This document shows positions 7,547 to 16,100 of a stretch of DNA of 64,000 nt, one piece after another. The notes below the pieces were generated by a model. That model saw only the letters and a list, made by a program, of their open reading frames with translations. It did no database searches and was not told the origin of the DNA. Origin of the DNA: Bifidobacterium cebidarum (GTDB lineage Bacteria > Actinomycetota > Actinomycetes > Actinomycetales > Bifidobacteriaceae); the NCBI RefSeq assembly GCF_009193305.1, contig NZ_WBVS01000002.1:62001-126000 (forward strand), read 5' to 3'. Both the position numbers and the translations under genes were made by a program. Numbering within the stretch: the first letter of the stretch is position 1; each line of letters opens with the position of its first letter.

Positions 7547-9634
7547 ATGAGCAAGACTCCTGATCATATTCTTTTCGGTGCCGCCTATTACGACGAGTAC
7601 ATGCCCGAGGACCGTTTGGACAAGGACATCGCGCTGATGAAGGCCGCGCACATCAACACCGTGCGCATCGCCGAATCCACATGGAGCACGATGGAACCCC
7701 AGCCCGGCGTCTTCGACTTCTCCCACATCGATCGCGTGCTCGACGCCATGGCCGCGGCCGGCATCGACGTGATCATCGGCACGCCGACCTACGCGTTCCC
7801 GTCCTGGCTGTCCAACATGTACCCGGACGTGCTGGAGACCACGCACAAGGGCAAGGCCATCTACGGCGGCCGCCAGATCATGAACATCACGGACGCGTCG
7901 TTCCTGTTCTACGCCGAGCGCGCCATCCGCAGGCTCATCGCCCACGTGGCCGGCCACAAGGCCGTCATCGGCTACCAGGTCGACAACGAATGCAAGTACT
8001 ACGACGTGGTGTCCAACAACGTGCAGAAGCTGTTCGTCAAGCATCTGCGCGAGAAGTTCCACGACGACCTCGACGCCATGAACCTGGCCTACGGGCTCGA
8101 CTACTGGTCCAACCGCATCAACTCGTGGGACGACTTCCCGGACGTGACCGGCGCAACCGGTACCATCAACGGCTCGCTGGGCTCGGAGTTCGACACCTTC
8201 CGCCGCAAGCTCGTCACCGACTACATCGGCTGGCAGGCGGACATCGTGCGCGAATACGCGCGCCCCGACCAGTGGATCACCCACAACTACGACCTCGAAT
8301 GGCGCGGCTACTCCTACGGCCTGCAGCCATGGGCCGACGACTACGAGACCTCCAAGCACCTCGACATCGCCGGCGTGGACATCTACCATCCGGGCGAATC
8401 GCACCTGACCGGCCGCGAGATCGGCATGGGCGGCGACCTGACCCGCTCCTTCAAGGGCGGCCAGAACTGGCTGCTTATCGAGACCCAGGCCCAGGGCCAG
8501 AACGGCTGGCTCCCCTACCCCGGCCAGCTGCGCCTGCAGGCCTATTCGCACCTCGCCAACGGCGCGGACTCGGTGATGTACTGGCACTGGCACTCCATCC
8601 ACAACTCCTTCGAGACCTACTGGAAGGGCCTGCTGAGCCACGATTTCGAACCGAACCCCACCTATGAGGAGGCCGGCGTCTTCGGCGGCGAGATCGAACG
8701 CATCGGCTCCCACCTGGTGAACCTGAAGAAGCGCAACAAGGTCGCCATCATGATGAGCAACAAGGCGCTCACCGCGCTCACCCGCTTCACCATCGAAACC
8801 GGCTTCCCCGACCCGAACCCCTACGACGAAGGCGTCTCCGGCCTGACCACGTACAACGACGTGATGCGCTGGCTGTACGACGCGCTCTTCGACCTCAACA
8901 TCGAGGCCGACTTCGTGCCGTACACCGCCTCCGAGGAAACGCTGGAACAATACCGGCTGCTCATCACCCCCGCCCTCTACGTGGCCGACGAGGACCTGAT
9001 CGCCCGCATCCGCACGTACGTGGAGCACGGCGGCAACGTGATCGCCACGTTCAAGTCGTTCGTAACCGACGACAACGTGAAGGTCTACCACGACCGCCAG
9101 CCGCACAACCTCACCGACGTGTTCGGCGTGAGCTACAACCAGTTCACCAACGACATGACCGACGTGGAACTGGCCTTCAAGGGCGCGCTCGAAGGCACAC
9201 GGACCGTGCAGCCGCAGCACTTCCTCGAACTGCTCAAACCGGCCGACGGCACCGAAGTGCTCGCCGACTACGGCGACTCGGTCTGGGGGCAGGCCGGCTA
9301 CGCGGCAATCACGCGCAACCAATTCGGCCAAGGCTCCGCCGAATGGGTCGGCACGATGACCTCCACCGAGGAAGTCAAGCCGGTACTGCTCGAAGCCGCC
9401 CGCAACGCCGGTGTGATCGATTGGTCCACCGACGAGTTCGCCGGCACCTCTGTGCGCGTGCGTCGCGGCGTGAACCAGGCCGGCAAGCCGGTGACGTACT
9501 TCCTGAACTATTCCGGCAAGCCGGTCGAGTTCAAGGCGCCGGTTACCGGCACCGACCTGCTTGCCGGCAAGCCGGTGGCCGCCGGCGATGCGCTCACCAT
9601 CCCCGCCTGGGGCGTCCTCATCATCGAGGGCTGA
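7547..9634 (+). CDS. GH42 beta-galactosidase
   Basis: 695 residues, the usual GH42 size. The N-terminal TIM barrel carries the acid/base glutamate in GYQVDNECKYY (Glu148, after Asn147) and the nucleophile in WLLIETQAQGQNGW (Glu312). A trimerisation domain of the Rossmann-like class follows (about residues 395-610; RLLITPALYVADEDLIARIRTYVEHGGNVIATF), then a small beta domain ending with WGVLIIEG. There is no signal peptide, so it is cytoplasmic and acts on imported galactosides. It lies 10 nt behind the permease. Bifidobacteria carry several GH42 paralogues with different preferences (lactose, GOS, lacto-N-tetraose); which one this is was not determined. Confidence 0.94.
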   Translation: MSKTPDHILFGAAYYDEYMPEDRLDKDIALMKAAHINTVRIAESTWSTMEPQPGVFDFSHIDRVLDAMAAAGIDVIIGTPTYAFPSWLSNMYPDVLETTHKGKAIYGGRQIMNITDASFLFYAERAIRRLIAHVAGHKAVIGYQVDNECKYYDVVSNNVQKLFVKHLREKFHDDLDAMNLAYGLDYWSNRINSWDDFPDVTGATGTINGSLGSEFDTFRRKLVTDYIGWQADIVREYARPDQWITHNYDLEWRGYSYGLQPWADDYETSKHLDIAGVDIYHPGESHLTGREIGMGGDLTRSFKGGQNWLLIETQAQGQNGWLPYPGQLRLQAYSHLANGADSVMYWHWHSIHNSFETYWKGLLSHDFEPNPTYEEAGVFGGEIERIGSHLVNLKKRNKVAIMMSNKALTALTRFTIETGFPDPNPYDEGVSGLTTYNDVMRWLYDALFDLNIEADFVPYTASEETLEQYRLLITPALYVADEDLIARIRTYVEHGGNVIATFKSFVTDDNVKVYHDRQPHNLTDVFGVSYNQFTNDMTDVELAFKGALEGTRTVQPQHFLELLKPADGTEVLADYGDSVWGQAGYAAITRNQFGQGSAEWVGTMTSTEEVKPVLLEAARNAGVIDWSTDEFAGTSVRVRRGVNQAGKPVTYFLNYSGKPVEFKAPVTGTDLLAGKPVAAGDALTIPAWGVLIIEG

Positions 9635-9665
9635 TCAGCGGGCTCATCAATAAGCGCCAACAGCG

Positions 9666-9699
9666 GTTGTGGCTCCCCTCTTCGGAAGGGAGCCACAAC
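9666..9699. terminator. 34-nt hairpin with UUCG tetraloop, copy 2
   Basis: Identical over all 34 nt to the hairpin at 4356-4389. It lies 31 nt after the GH42 stop. The following bases (TGTTTG) give only a weak T-tract. The two copies bracket the LacI-MFS-GH42 module. Confidence 0.75.
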
Positions 9700-9788
9700 T
9701 GTTTGTAGCTGCTGGGATGTGCCGATTCCAGACAATGCCGTGAGGAAACGCCCTGCCATATGACATCCCATTGTGGTGGAATGGAACC

Positions 9789-10397
9789 GTGAGAATGAGG
9801 ACTGATTGGATATCAGGCGACTCAAAGCTCGCCCGACGCATATGGCGAAGCCGCCGAGGCCATTGGATCTTGTTCACGTTCGCGGCATTCGCCATCTGTA
9901 TGGGCATTGCGGGGTTGATCGCAATGCCGCTCGACGCATGGCTGATGCGCGCCACGCATAATGATCCGCCGTTCGATCTGGCGTCAGTTGTTTTCCCTGC
10001 GGTTATCATCCTGACTGTCGTGTTTGCCATCTGGTATCTGTGGTGGAGACTGCACGGCAGGCCTGCCGATTTGCTCGCTGTATCGACCGAACACTGGCCT
10101 GTGCGGACGGTCGCATGCCCGGATACCAAGGACGAAGATGGTGATGTGGTGCGTTCCACCATCAAGTTCATCCTGTTCACTCCCGGCGTGAAACGCACGT
10201 TCAAGATTCCGTTAAGGGCTGGTAAGGGCACATACGCCGGAACCGGGACCATCAGCGTCAGCGATGGACGGATTAGGCTCGATGCCGTCAGCTTCGCCCC
10301 GGCTCCGAGACTCAGGAAAGGCCGGTATGGCTGGCTGGAACCTGGACTGAAGTACGACGACGATTCAGAAGCGCTGATCGTCAATGGCGAGGAATGA
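9789..10397 (+). CDS. Hypothetical membrane protein with two N-terminal TM segments
   Basis: About 202 residues, not recognised. A basic N-terminus (SKLARRIWRSRRGHW) is followed by two membrane segments, ILFTFAAFAICMGIAGLIAM and a second around VVFPAVIILTVVFAIWYLWW, then a soluble beta-rich tail of about 120 residues. The GTG at 9789 has GGTGG 8 nt upstream; a TTG at 9771 and an ATG at 9795 are alternatives. It stands alone, between the GH42 cassette and dps. No function can be assigned. Confidence 0.6.
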   Translation: MRMRTDWISGDSKLARRIWRSRRGHWILFTFAAFAICMGIAGLIAMPLDAWLMRATHNDPPFDLASVVFPAVIILTVVFAIWYLWWRLHGRPADLLAVSTEHWPVRTVACPDTKDEDGDVVRSTIKFILFTPGVKRTFKIPLRAGKGTYAGTGTISVSDGRIRLDAVSFAPAPRLRKGRYGWLEPGLKYDDDSEALIVNGEE

Positions 10398-10407
10398 TTC
10401 AGGCAAA

Positions 10408-10441
10408 GAAAAAGCGACTCCATTCCCCGAATAGAGTCGCT
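10408..10441 (-). terminator. Terminator of dps
   Basis: Hairpin 10413-10441 with 13-bp arms (one mismatch, AGCGACTC / GAGTCGCT outermost) and AAAAAA on its left, which gives a U-tract for minus-strand transcripts leaving dps. Confidence 0.75.
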
Positions 10442-10487
10442 GTATAGAGCCGCTAGCAAACCAGTCGCGGCTGCGTAAGGCTGGAAC

Positions 10488-10967
10488 TCACGCCAGATGA
10501 GAGCGCATGAACCACTGGAACTTCTCGAGCTGCTGGACATGATCCTGAATGATGTTGGAGCTTACGAAGTCCAGCTCATCCAGTTCGGCCACGGCCTTGC
10601 GGTCTTCGGCGATGAACGCGTCGTAGTACTCGATCAGCGCCTTGAGGTATTCCTCGGTGCCGGCGCGGCCTTCCACATCGAACGGCTTCCACGTGCGGTT
10701 GCGTACGATCGCGTCCGGGCGCCCATCCGGAGTGCCGCCCAGCGTGGCGATGCGTTCGGCGGTTTCGTCGGCCTGAGCCAGCACGGACTCGACCTCCGGG
10801 TCGAGCATCTCGTGCACGGCGATGAAGTTCGGGCCGGTCACATTCCAGTGCGCGTGCTTCAGCACCAGAGCGGCCTCCTGCTCCTGGCTCAAACGGTTCT
10901 GCAGAATCGCAATGGCCTTCTCGCTGGTCGCTTCATCGAGGCCCGGGACCACAAATGCAAGTGTCAT
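10488..10967 (-). CDS. dps: Dps-family ferritin-like DNA-protection protein
   Basis: 159 residues. It has the Dps ferroxidase signatures LKHAHWNVTGPNFIAVHEMLD (His and Asp ligands) and DETAERIATLGG, the latter supplying Asp/Glu from the neighbouring subunit, in a four-helix bundle that would assemble into a dodecamer. It oxidises Fe(II) with H2O2 and protects DNA in the cytoplasm. GGAAGGAATATC directly before the ATG at 10967 fixes the start; the frame runs 6 codons further upstream. A terminator follows. Its presence near ahpC/ahpF fits an oxidative-stress neighbourhood in an anaerobe, though transcription looks independent. Confidence 0.92.
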   Translation of the reverse strand: MTLAFVVPGLDEATSEKAIAILQNRLSQEQEAALVLKHAHWNVTGPNFIAVHEMLDPEVESVLAQADETAERIATLGGTPDGRPDAIVRNRTWKPFDVEGRAGTEEYLKALIEYYDAFIAEDRKAVAELDELDFVSSNIIQDHVQQLEKFQWFMRSHLA

Positions 10968-11054
10968 GATATTCCTTCCTTTCATGTTTGGGAACAGTCA
11001 TTCCAGTCTAGGCTGTTTACTGCTGCCACAGGCCCGGAACCAGCGTGGGAATAA

Positions 11055-12377
11055 TCACGCTTCGGCAATTGGTGCGTGGTCGGGGGCGCCGGCCTTACGT
11101 ACTTCGATGGTTTCGATGCGGCGGCCGTCCACCTCAGTGACCACCATGTCGTAGCCGTCATCCGAATGCAGCACGTCGCCCACGGCACCCATCTTGCCGG
11201 TGTGGGCCAGGAAATAGCCGGCCACCGTCTCGTACGGGCCATCCTCAAGTTCGATGCCGGTCAGATCGGCGAAGTCCTCAATGGTCATGCTGGCTTCGAT
11301 GGTGGCCACGCCGTTCACGAACACCGTGCGCGGGCGCCGCTCGCCACCCTTTTCGGTAGGCAGATCATACTCGTCGCGAATATCGCCCACGAGCTCCTCG
11401 GTCATATCCTCAAGCGTCACGATGCCGTCCGTGCCGCCGTATTCATCGATGACCACGGCCAGATGGATGCCACGCTTACGCAGTAGTTCCAAACTCGGCA
11501 GCAGCTTGGAGGTACCGGGCAGGGAGATGCCTTCACGAACCACATCGCGTACGGTTTTGGCGTTCGGGTCACGCACGTCCAGCAGATCGCGCACGTGTAC
11601 GAAGCCGATCACATCGTCGAAATCCTTGCCGGTCACCGGATAGCGGGAGTACGGCTGGTCGCGCACGAATGCGGCGGCCTCGACAATCGGCTGGTCGCCT
11701 TCGATGAACACCACGTCGGCGCGCGGGCGCATCACTTCGGCCACGATGGTTTCGGAAGCGTCGAACACATCGTCCAAAATCGTGCGTTCATCCTTGGAAA
11801 GATTGGTGTTGGAGCTCACCAGCACGCGCAGCTCATCGTCGGACACCTCGGACTCGGTTTGCTGCGGGTCGAAGCCAAGCAAGCGCACAATGCCGTTCGT
11901 ATTCTTGCCGATCAACCAAATAATCGGACGGCAGATTGTGGCGAACACATCAATCGCAGGGACCACAGCACGTGCGATCTGCTCAGTGCGCTGCATAGCG
12001 ATACGCTTCGGCACCATCTCCGAAATCACAATGGAGCAGTACGAAATAATCAAGGTGAGCACAATGTTCACCAAGCCGCCGGCAATGCCAACCGGTACAC
12101 CCCAGTTTTCCACCGTAGGAATCAGATATGGGGCGATGGAGGAGGCGCCGAACGAGGCGGACAGGAAGCCGGAGAGCGTCACGCCGATCTGCACGGTGGA
12201 AAGGAACGTGTTCGGATCACGTGCGATTTTGGCGACCTTCGCGCCGCGGGCGTCCTCCTGTTCCATCTGCTCAATCTGCGAGCCGCGCAGTGAGACCAGT
12301 GCCAACTCGGTTCCGGAGAACACGGATCCGATGACCAGAAAGACGAAAATCAGGAGGACGTTTAAACCAACAGACAT
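11055..12377 (-). CDS. CNNM/CBS-domain membrane protein (CorC/HlyC family)
   Basis: 440 residues. The N-terminal CNNM (DUF21) domain has about four membrane segments, starting MSVGLNVLLIFVFLVIGSVFSGTELALVSLR. A CBS pair follows (about residues 210-330; MRPRADVVFIEGDQPIVEAAAFVRDQPYSRYPV and LAVVIDEYGGTDGIVTLEDMTEELVGDI), then a C-terminal CorC_HlyC transporter-associated domain. Members are Mg2+/Co2+ efflux or homeostasis proteins, often annotated as hemolysin-like. GGAG 4 nt before the ATG at 12377 supports this start over one 10 codons upstream. It follows the carbonic anhydrase gene by 35 nt on the same strand, a possible operon. Confidence 0.88.
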   Translation of the reverse strand: MSVGLNVLLIFVFLVIGSVFSGTELALVSLRGSQIEQMEQEDARGAKVAKIARDPNTFLSTVQIGVTLSGFLSASFGASSIAPYLIPTVENWGVPVGIAGGLVNIVLTLIISYCSIVISEMVPKRIAMQRTEQIARAVVPAIDVFATICRPIIWLIGKNTNGIVRLLGFDPQQTESEVSDDELRVLVSSNTNLSKDERTILDDVFDASETIVAEVMRPRADVVFIEGDQPIVEAAAFVRDQPYSRYPVTGKDFDDVIGFVHVRDLLDVRDPNAKTVRDVVREGISLPGTSKLLPSLELLRKRGIHLAVVIDEYGGTDGIVTLEDMTEELVGDIRDEYDLPTEKGGERRPRTVFVNGVATIEASMTIEDFADLTGIELEDGPYETVAGYFLAHTGKMGAVGDVLHSDDGYDMVVTEVDGRRIETIEVRKAGAPDHAPIAEA

Positions 12378-12412
12378 GACTCCAACTCTAGGGGAGTGGG
12401 GAGTCAATTACC

Positions 12413-13243
12413 TTAGAAGCTCAGCACTTCGACGCGACCGGTGTCGAGCTGATAGCGTGCGCCGACGATCATCAATTGTTCGGAGGCTAGCGCCTGTTGG
12501 ATGACTTCGGAGCGGTCCACCAGAGCTTCGATGGTGTGCGCCACGTGCACGCGCTCGATATCGTCCAGGCAATCCAGCTCGGCTTCGCGCGCCTGCCAGA
12601 CGGAAATGCCGGCCTGACGCAGCACGATGGAATCGGATTGGGCGATGCGCTCATCCAAGTCATCCATGATGTCTTCGGCTTCGATGGAGTCCTGGGATTC
12701 CTCGGCCTCGGCGGTCACGGTGCGCACCAATTCGTTGAACTCGCGTTCGGCCACCTCGAGTGCGCCGCAGCGGCCGTGACCCAGTACGCACAACAGGCTT
12801 ACATGCAGTTTCTTGACCGCGTATTCCAGCGACGCAATCACCGCGTCATCGATCATCTGGCCGGCCGTACGCACCGTGAACAGGTCGCCCAGACCTTGAT
12901 CGAAGATGATTTCCGGGGGCACGCGCGAGTCGGAGCAGGAGAGCACGGCGGCATCCGGCTTCTGGCCATCGGTGAGCATGTGGCGGGTTTCCTTATCCTG
13001 CCAGGGGTGCTCGGCCTTGCCCTCGGCGAAGCGCTTGTTGCCCTGGAGCATGCGGCTCCATGTGGCGTTTGCGGTGGATTCGTGCAGTTCGCTGGGCAAG
13101 GGAGAGGTTTGCAAGGGCTGTTCGGGTTGTGCTTCTGGTTCCGGCGTTGCTGCTACTGGCTGCGGCTGGGATTGCGGGGATTCGGCTGCGCTCGATGCGG
13201 CCGCGAAGTTCTGTTCAAAGTTTTCAAAGTCCGACTGTGTCAT
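12413..13243 (-). CDS. Beta-class carbonic anhydrase with a low-complexity N-terminal extension
   Basis: 276 residues. The catalytic domain has the zinc signatures CSDSRVPPE (Cys and the Asp/Arg dyad) and HGRCGA (His, Cys). The first 85 or so residues are an Ala/Gln/Pro/Glu-rich disordered stretch absent from most beta-carbonic anhydrases. It interconverts CO2 and bicarbonate; bicarbonate would supply the PEP carboxylase at 32031-34784 and fatty acid synthesis. GGAGG 7 nt before the ATG at 13243 sets the start; the frame continues another 48 codons upstream without support. Confidence 0.9.
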   Translation of the reverse strand: MTQSDFENFEQNFAAASSAAESPQSQPQPVAATPEPEAQPEQPLQTSPLPSELHESTANATWSRMLQGNKRFAEGKAEHPWQDKETRHMLTDGQKPDAAVLSCSDSRVPPEIIFDQGLGDLFTVRTAGQMIDDAVIASLEYAVKKLHVSLLCVLGHGRCGALEVAEREFNELVRTVTAEAEESQDSIEAEDIMDDLDERIAQSDSIVLRQAGISVWQAREAELDCLDDIERVHVAHTIEALVDRSEVIQQALASEQLMIVGARYQLDTGRVEVLSF

Positions 13244-13455
13244 GAAACCTCCATAATCGGCTTGTTGTTGCTCCCCATAGTAGCCGGTGCTGTAGTACCG
13301 GCTTAATTTTTCGTGATTTGGGTACAGTTCGTGAAAATAAGCCGCTGGATTCAGCAATACGGTTGTGATAAGGCTCATAGGGAACATAGAGACGTTGCCG
13401 CAGCTGCCACGTTACGATAGAAAACGGTAATGCAACAGGATTCCTGAAAGGACCG

Positions 13456-14022
13456 ATGATGACTCTGCTGCAGCATGAACTGACCGATTTCAAAGTACAG
13501 GCTTTCCAGAACAACGAATTCCATGAGGTGACCAAGGAAGACGTGCTGGGCCACTGGTCCGTGTTCTTCTTCTACCCGGCTGATTTCACCTTCGTGTGCC
13601 CGACCGAGCTCGAGGACCTCGCCAACAAGTACGAGGAATTCAAGAAGATCGGCTGCGAGATCTACTCCGTCTCCTGCGACACCCACTTCGTGCACAAGGC
13701 CTGGCATGACGCCAGCGAGAAGATCGCCAAGATCCAGTACCCGATGCTGGCCGATCCGACCGCTCTGCTGGCCCGCGACCTCGACACCTACAACGAGGCC
13801 GACGGCATGGCCGAGCGTGGCGACTTCATCATCAACCCTGAGGGCAAGGTCGTGGCCTACGAGGTCACCAGCTCCAACGTCGGTCGTAACGCCGACGAGC
13901 TGCTGCGCCGCGTGCAGGCCTCCCAGTTCGTCTACGAGCACGGTGACCAGGTCTGCCCGGCCAACTGGACCCCGGGCGAGGAGACCATCGAGCCCAGCCT
14001 CGACCTCGTCGGCCAGCTGTGA
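13456..14022 (+). CDS. ahpC: Alkyl hydroperoxide reductase C (2-Cys peroxiredoxin)
   Basis: 188 residues, typical AhpC length. The peroxidatic cysteine is in FYPADFTFVCPTE and the resolving cysteine in the C-terminal VCPANWTPG. It reduces H2O2, organic hydroperoxides and peroxynitrite. GAAAGGACCG precedes the ATG pair at 13453/13456. Its reductase partner follows 68 nt downstream, separated by a hairpin that could lower expression of the second gene relative to ahpC. Confidence 0.96.
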   Translation: MMTLLQHELTDFKVQAFQNNEFHEVTKEDVLGHWSVFFFYPADFTFVCPTELEDLANKYEEFKKIGCEIYSVSCDTHFVHKAWHDASEKIAKIQYPMLADPTALLARDLDTYNEADGMAERGDFIINPEGKVVAYEVTSSNVGRNADELLRRVQASQFVYEHGDQVCPANWTPGEETIEPSLDLVGQL

Positions 14023-14045
14023 CCTGTTGATTTTGTGAGAATTCA

Positions 14046-14067
14046 GGCTCCCTCTGATGAGGGAGCC
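14046..14067 (+). terminator. Hairpin between ahpC and the AhpF-like gene
   Basis: Perfect 9-bp stem, GGCTCCCTC / GAGGGAGCC, with a 4-nt TGAT loop, then TCCTTGTTAT. The weak T-tract suggests an attenuator or mRNA-stability hairpin that sets a high ahpC to reductase ratio. Confidence 0.65.
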
Positions 14068-14090
14068 TCCTTGTTATAGAAAGCATCGTT

Positions 14091-15989
14091 ATGACCCAAA
14101 CCAACAACAATCTCTATGACGTCGTGGTCATCGGCGGGGGACCTGCCGGTCTGACCGCAGGCCTCTACCTTGCCCGCGCTCGCTACCGTGTGCTGATTCT
14201 CGAAAAGGACGATTTCGGCGGGCAGATCACCATCACCAACGAAGTGGTGAACTATCCGGGCGTCGGCCGCACCACTGGCCGTGCGCTGACCCAAACCATG
14301 CGCCAGCAGGCCAAGGATTTCGGCGCCGAGTTCCTTTCCGCGGAAGCCGCCGGGCTTGATGTCGAAGGCGATATCAAAACCGTGCACACCTCGCGCGGCG
14401 ACCTCAAGACATTTGGCATCCTCATCGCCACCGGTGCCTCCCCGCGCAAGCTCGGCTTCGAGGGCGAACGCGAATATGCGGGCCGTGGCGTGGCCTACTG
14501 CGCCACTTGCGACGGTGAGTTCTTCACCGGCAAGGAAGTGCTCGTGGTCGGTGGTGGTTTCGCAGCGGCCGAGGAATCCGTGTTCCTGACCAAATATGCG
14601 TCCAAGGTCACCGTGCTCGTGCGCGAGCCCGACTTCACCTGCGATGCTTCCGTGGCTGCCGAGGCCAAGAACAATCCGAAGATCGACGTGCGCTACAACG
14701 TCGAGCTCAAGGGCGTCACCGCAGGCCAGGGCGGCTTGCGTGAGGCCACGATTCTGAACCGTGAGACCGACGAAACCGAAACTTGGAAGCCGGCCGATAA
14801 CGGCACGTTCGGCGTCTTCGTATTCGCCGGCTACGTGCCTGCCACCGACCTGGTGCGCGGTGTGGTGGAACTCGATGATCATGGTTACGTGGTCACCCAT
14901 GGCTATCTGGAGACTTCGGTGCCCGGTGTGTATGCGGCAGGCGACCTGCGCGTGAAGAACCTGCGCCAGGTGGTCACCGCCACCGCCGATGGCGCCATCG
15001 CCGCTGTGGAACTGGAGCGCTACGCCAAGCAGCTGAGCGAGAAAACCGGCCTGGTGCCGCCGCGTCCGACCGCGTCCGCCTACGAGCAGGCTGAAGCCGA
15101 TGCGGCCGCTAAGACTGCGACCGCCGGCACGACTCCAGCGCCCGCGCTCGCGAAGCGCAGTGCCGATGTCGCCGCAGCTGCCGCGCAAACCGCCAAGAAG
15201 CCGGGGGAGTTGTTCTCCGCCGCCATCAAGCAGCAGCTTGGCGTGGTATTCGGCCGCATGGCCCGCCCAGTGACGCTGACTCTGGAACTTGACAACACCC
15301 CGCTTTCCACGGAATTGCAGGGCTTTATCGGTGAGATGGTGGCCCTGTCCGGCGGTAAGCTCAATTCGGTGGCCGTCGGTGCCGATGGCTTGATCACCGC
15401 AATTGATGGTGAGTCCGCGCCCGCCAGCTTGGTAGTGGGGGAGCCGCTTGAGGTGACGTTGCCAGCTGATGATGCTGCGCTGCCCACCTATGGTTCACTG
15501 GATGACTCCGGCCGTGCTGAGTTTGATGTTGCCGCTGCAATGCCACTGGCCCGCCCGGCTGTGCGCATCTGCACTGCTGGCGATGACGGCAAGTTCACCT
15601 TTAGCGGCCTTGCCTTCCATGGCGTACCATCCGGCCACGAGTTCAATTCGTTCGTACTCGGCCTCTACAACGCGGCCGGCCCGGGCCAGCCGCTTGATGA
15701 TGATTTGCGCGAGCGTGCGGCCGCTATCAGCAGTCCGCTCGACGTGATGATTCTGGTCTCGCTGACCTGCACGATGTGCCCGGAGACCGTGCTTGCCTCG
15801 CAACGCATCGCCTCGCTCAACTCGAACGTGCGCGCCGAAGCCTACGATGTCTCGCACTTCCCCGAGCTGAAGGACCAATATGGTGCGATGAGCGTGCCCT
15901 GCATCGTAATCAACAAGTCCGACGGCAGCCAGACCGTGGAATTCGGCAAGAAGAGCATCCCGCAGATGCTTGATTTGCTGGGCGCGTAG
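14091..15989 (+). CDS. AhpF-like peroxiredoxin reductase with permuted domain order
   Basis: 632 residues. Residues 1-315 are a thioredoxin-reductase-type FAD/NAD(P)H module: VVVIGGGPAGLTAGLYLARA, redox centre CATC (137-140), LVVGGGFAAAEES, and VYAAGDLR. A linker rich in Ala/Thr (about 325-375) leads to a C-terminal double-thioredoxin-fold domain with CTMC (560-563) followed by a cis-Pro region (MSVPCIVIN). Classical AhpF has the CxxC thioredoxin-like domain at the N-terminus and the reductase at the C-terminus, so the order here is reversed. It should pass electrons from NAD(P)H through CATC and CTMC to AhpC, as the gene order implies. It starts 68 nt after ahpC. Confidence 0.88.
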   Translation: MTQTNNNLYDVVVIGGGPAGLTAGLYLARARYRVLILEKDDFGGQITITNEVVNYPGVGRTTGRALTQTMRQQAKDFGAEFLSAEAAGLDVEGDIKTVHTSRGDLKTFGILIATGASPRKLGFEGEREYAGRGVAYCATCDGEFFTGKEVLVVGGGFAAAEESVFLTKYASKVTVLVREPDFTCDASVAAEAKNNPKIDVRYNVELKGVTAGQGGLREATILNRETDETETWKPADNGTFGVFVFAGYVPATDLVRGVVELDDHGYVVTHGYLETSVPGVYAAGDLRVKNLRQVVTATADGAIAAVELERYAKQLSEKTGLVPPRPTASAYEQAEADAAAKTATAGTTPAPALAKRSADVAAAAAQTAKKPGELFSAAIKQQLGVVFGRMARPVTLTLELDNTPLSTELQGFIGEMVALSGGKLNSVAVGADGLITAIDGESAPASLVVGEPLEVTLPADDAALPTYGSLDDSGRAEFDVAAAMPLARPAVRICTAGDDGKFTFSGLAFHGVPSGHEFNSFVLGLYNAAGPGQPLDDDLRERAAAISSPLDVMILVSLTCTMCPETVLASQRIASLNSNVRAEAYDVSHFPELKDQYGAMSVPCIVINKSDGSQTVEFGKKSIPQMLDLLGA

Positions 15990-16016
15990 GAATAGTTCCT
16001 AAGCCGAATGGCGCAG

Positions 16017-16055
16017 AAAAAAGGCGATGCATTCACGTGAATGCATCGCCTTTTT
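16017..16055. terminator. Bidirectional terminator between ahpF-like and ugp-like genes
   Basis: Perfect 14-bp stem GGCGATGCATTCAC (16023-16036) / GTGAATGCATCGCC (16037-16050), with A6 on the left and T5 on the right, between two converging genes. Confidence 0.9.
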
Positions 16056-16100
16056 GGCTGCTGCCGCACCGACTGCATCAAGCAGTAGTAGCTGCTCCAA

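Noticed and set aside
7520-9331. 603-codon minus-strand open frame
   Set aside because: Antisense to the GH42 gene and the end of the MFS gene; Val/Gly/His-rich translation with no domain.
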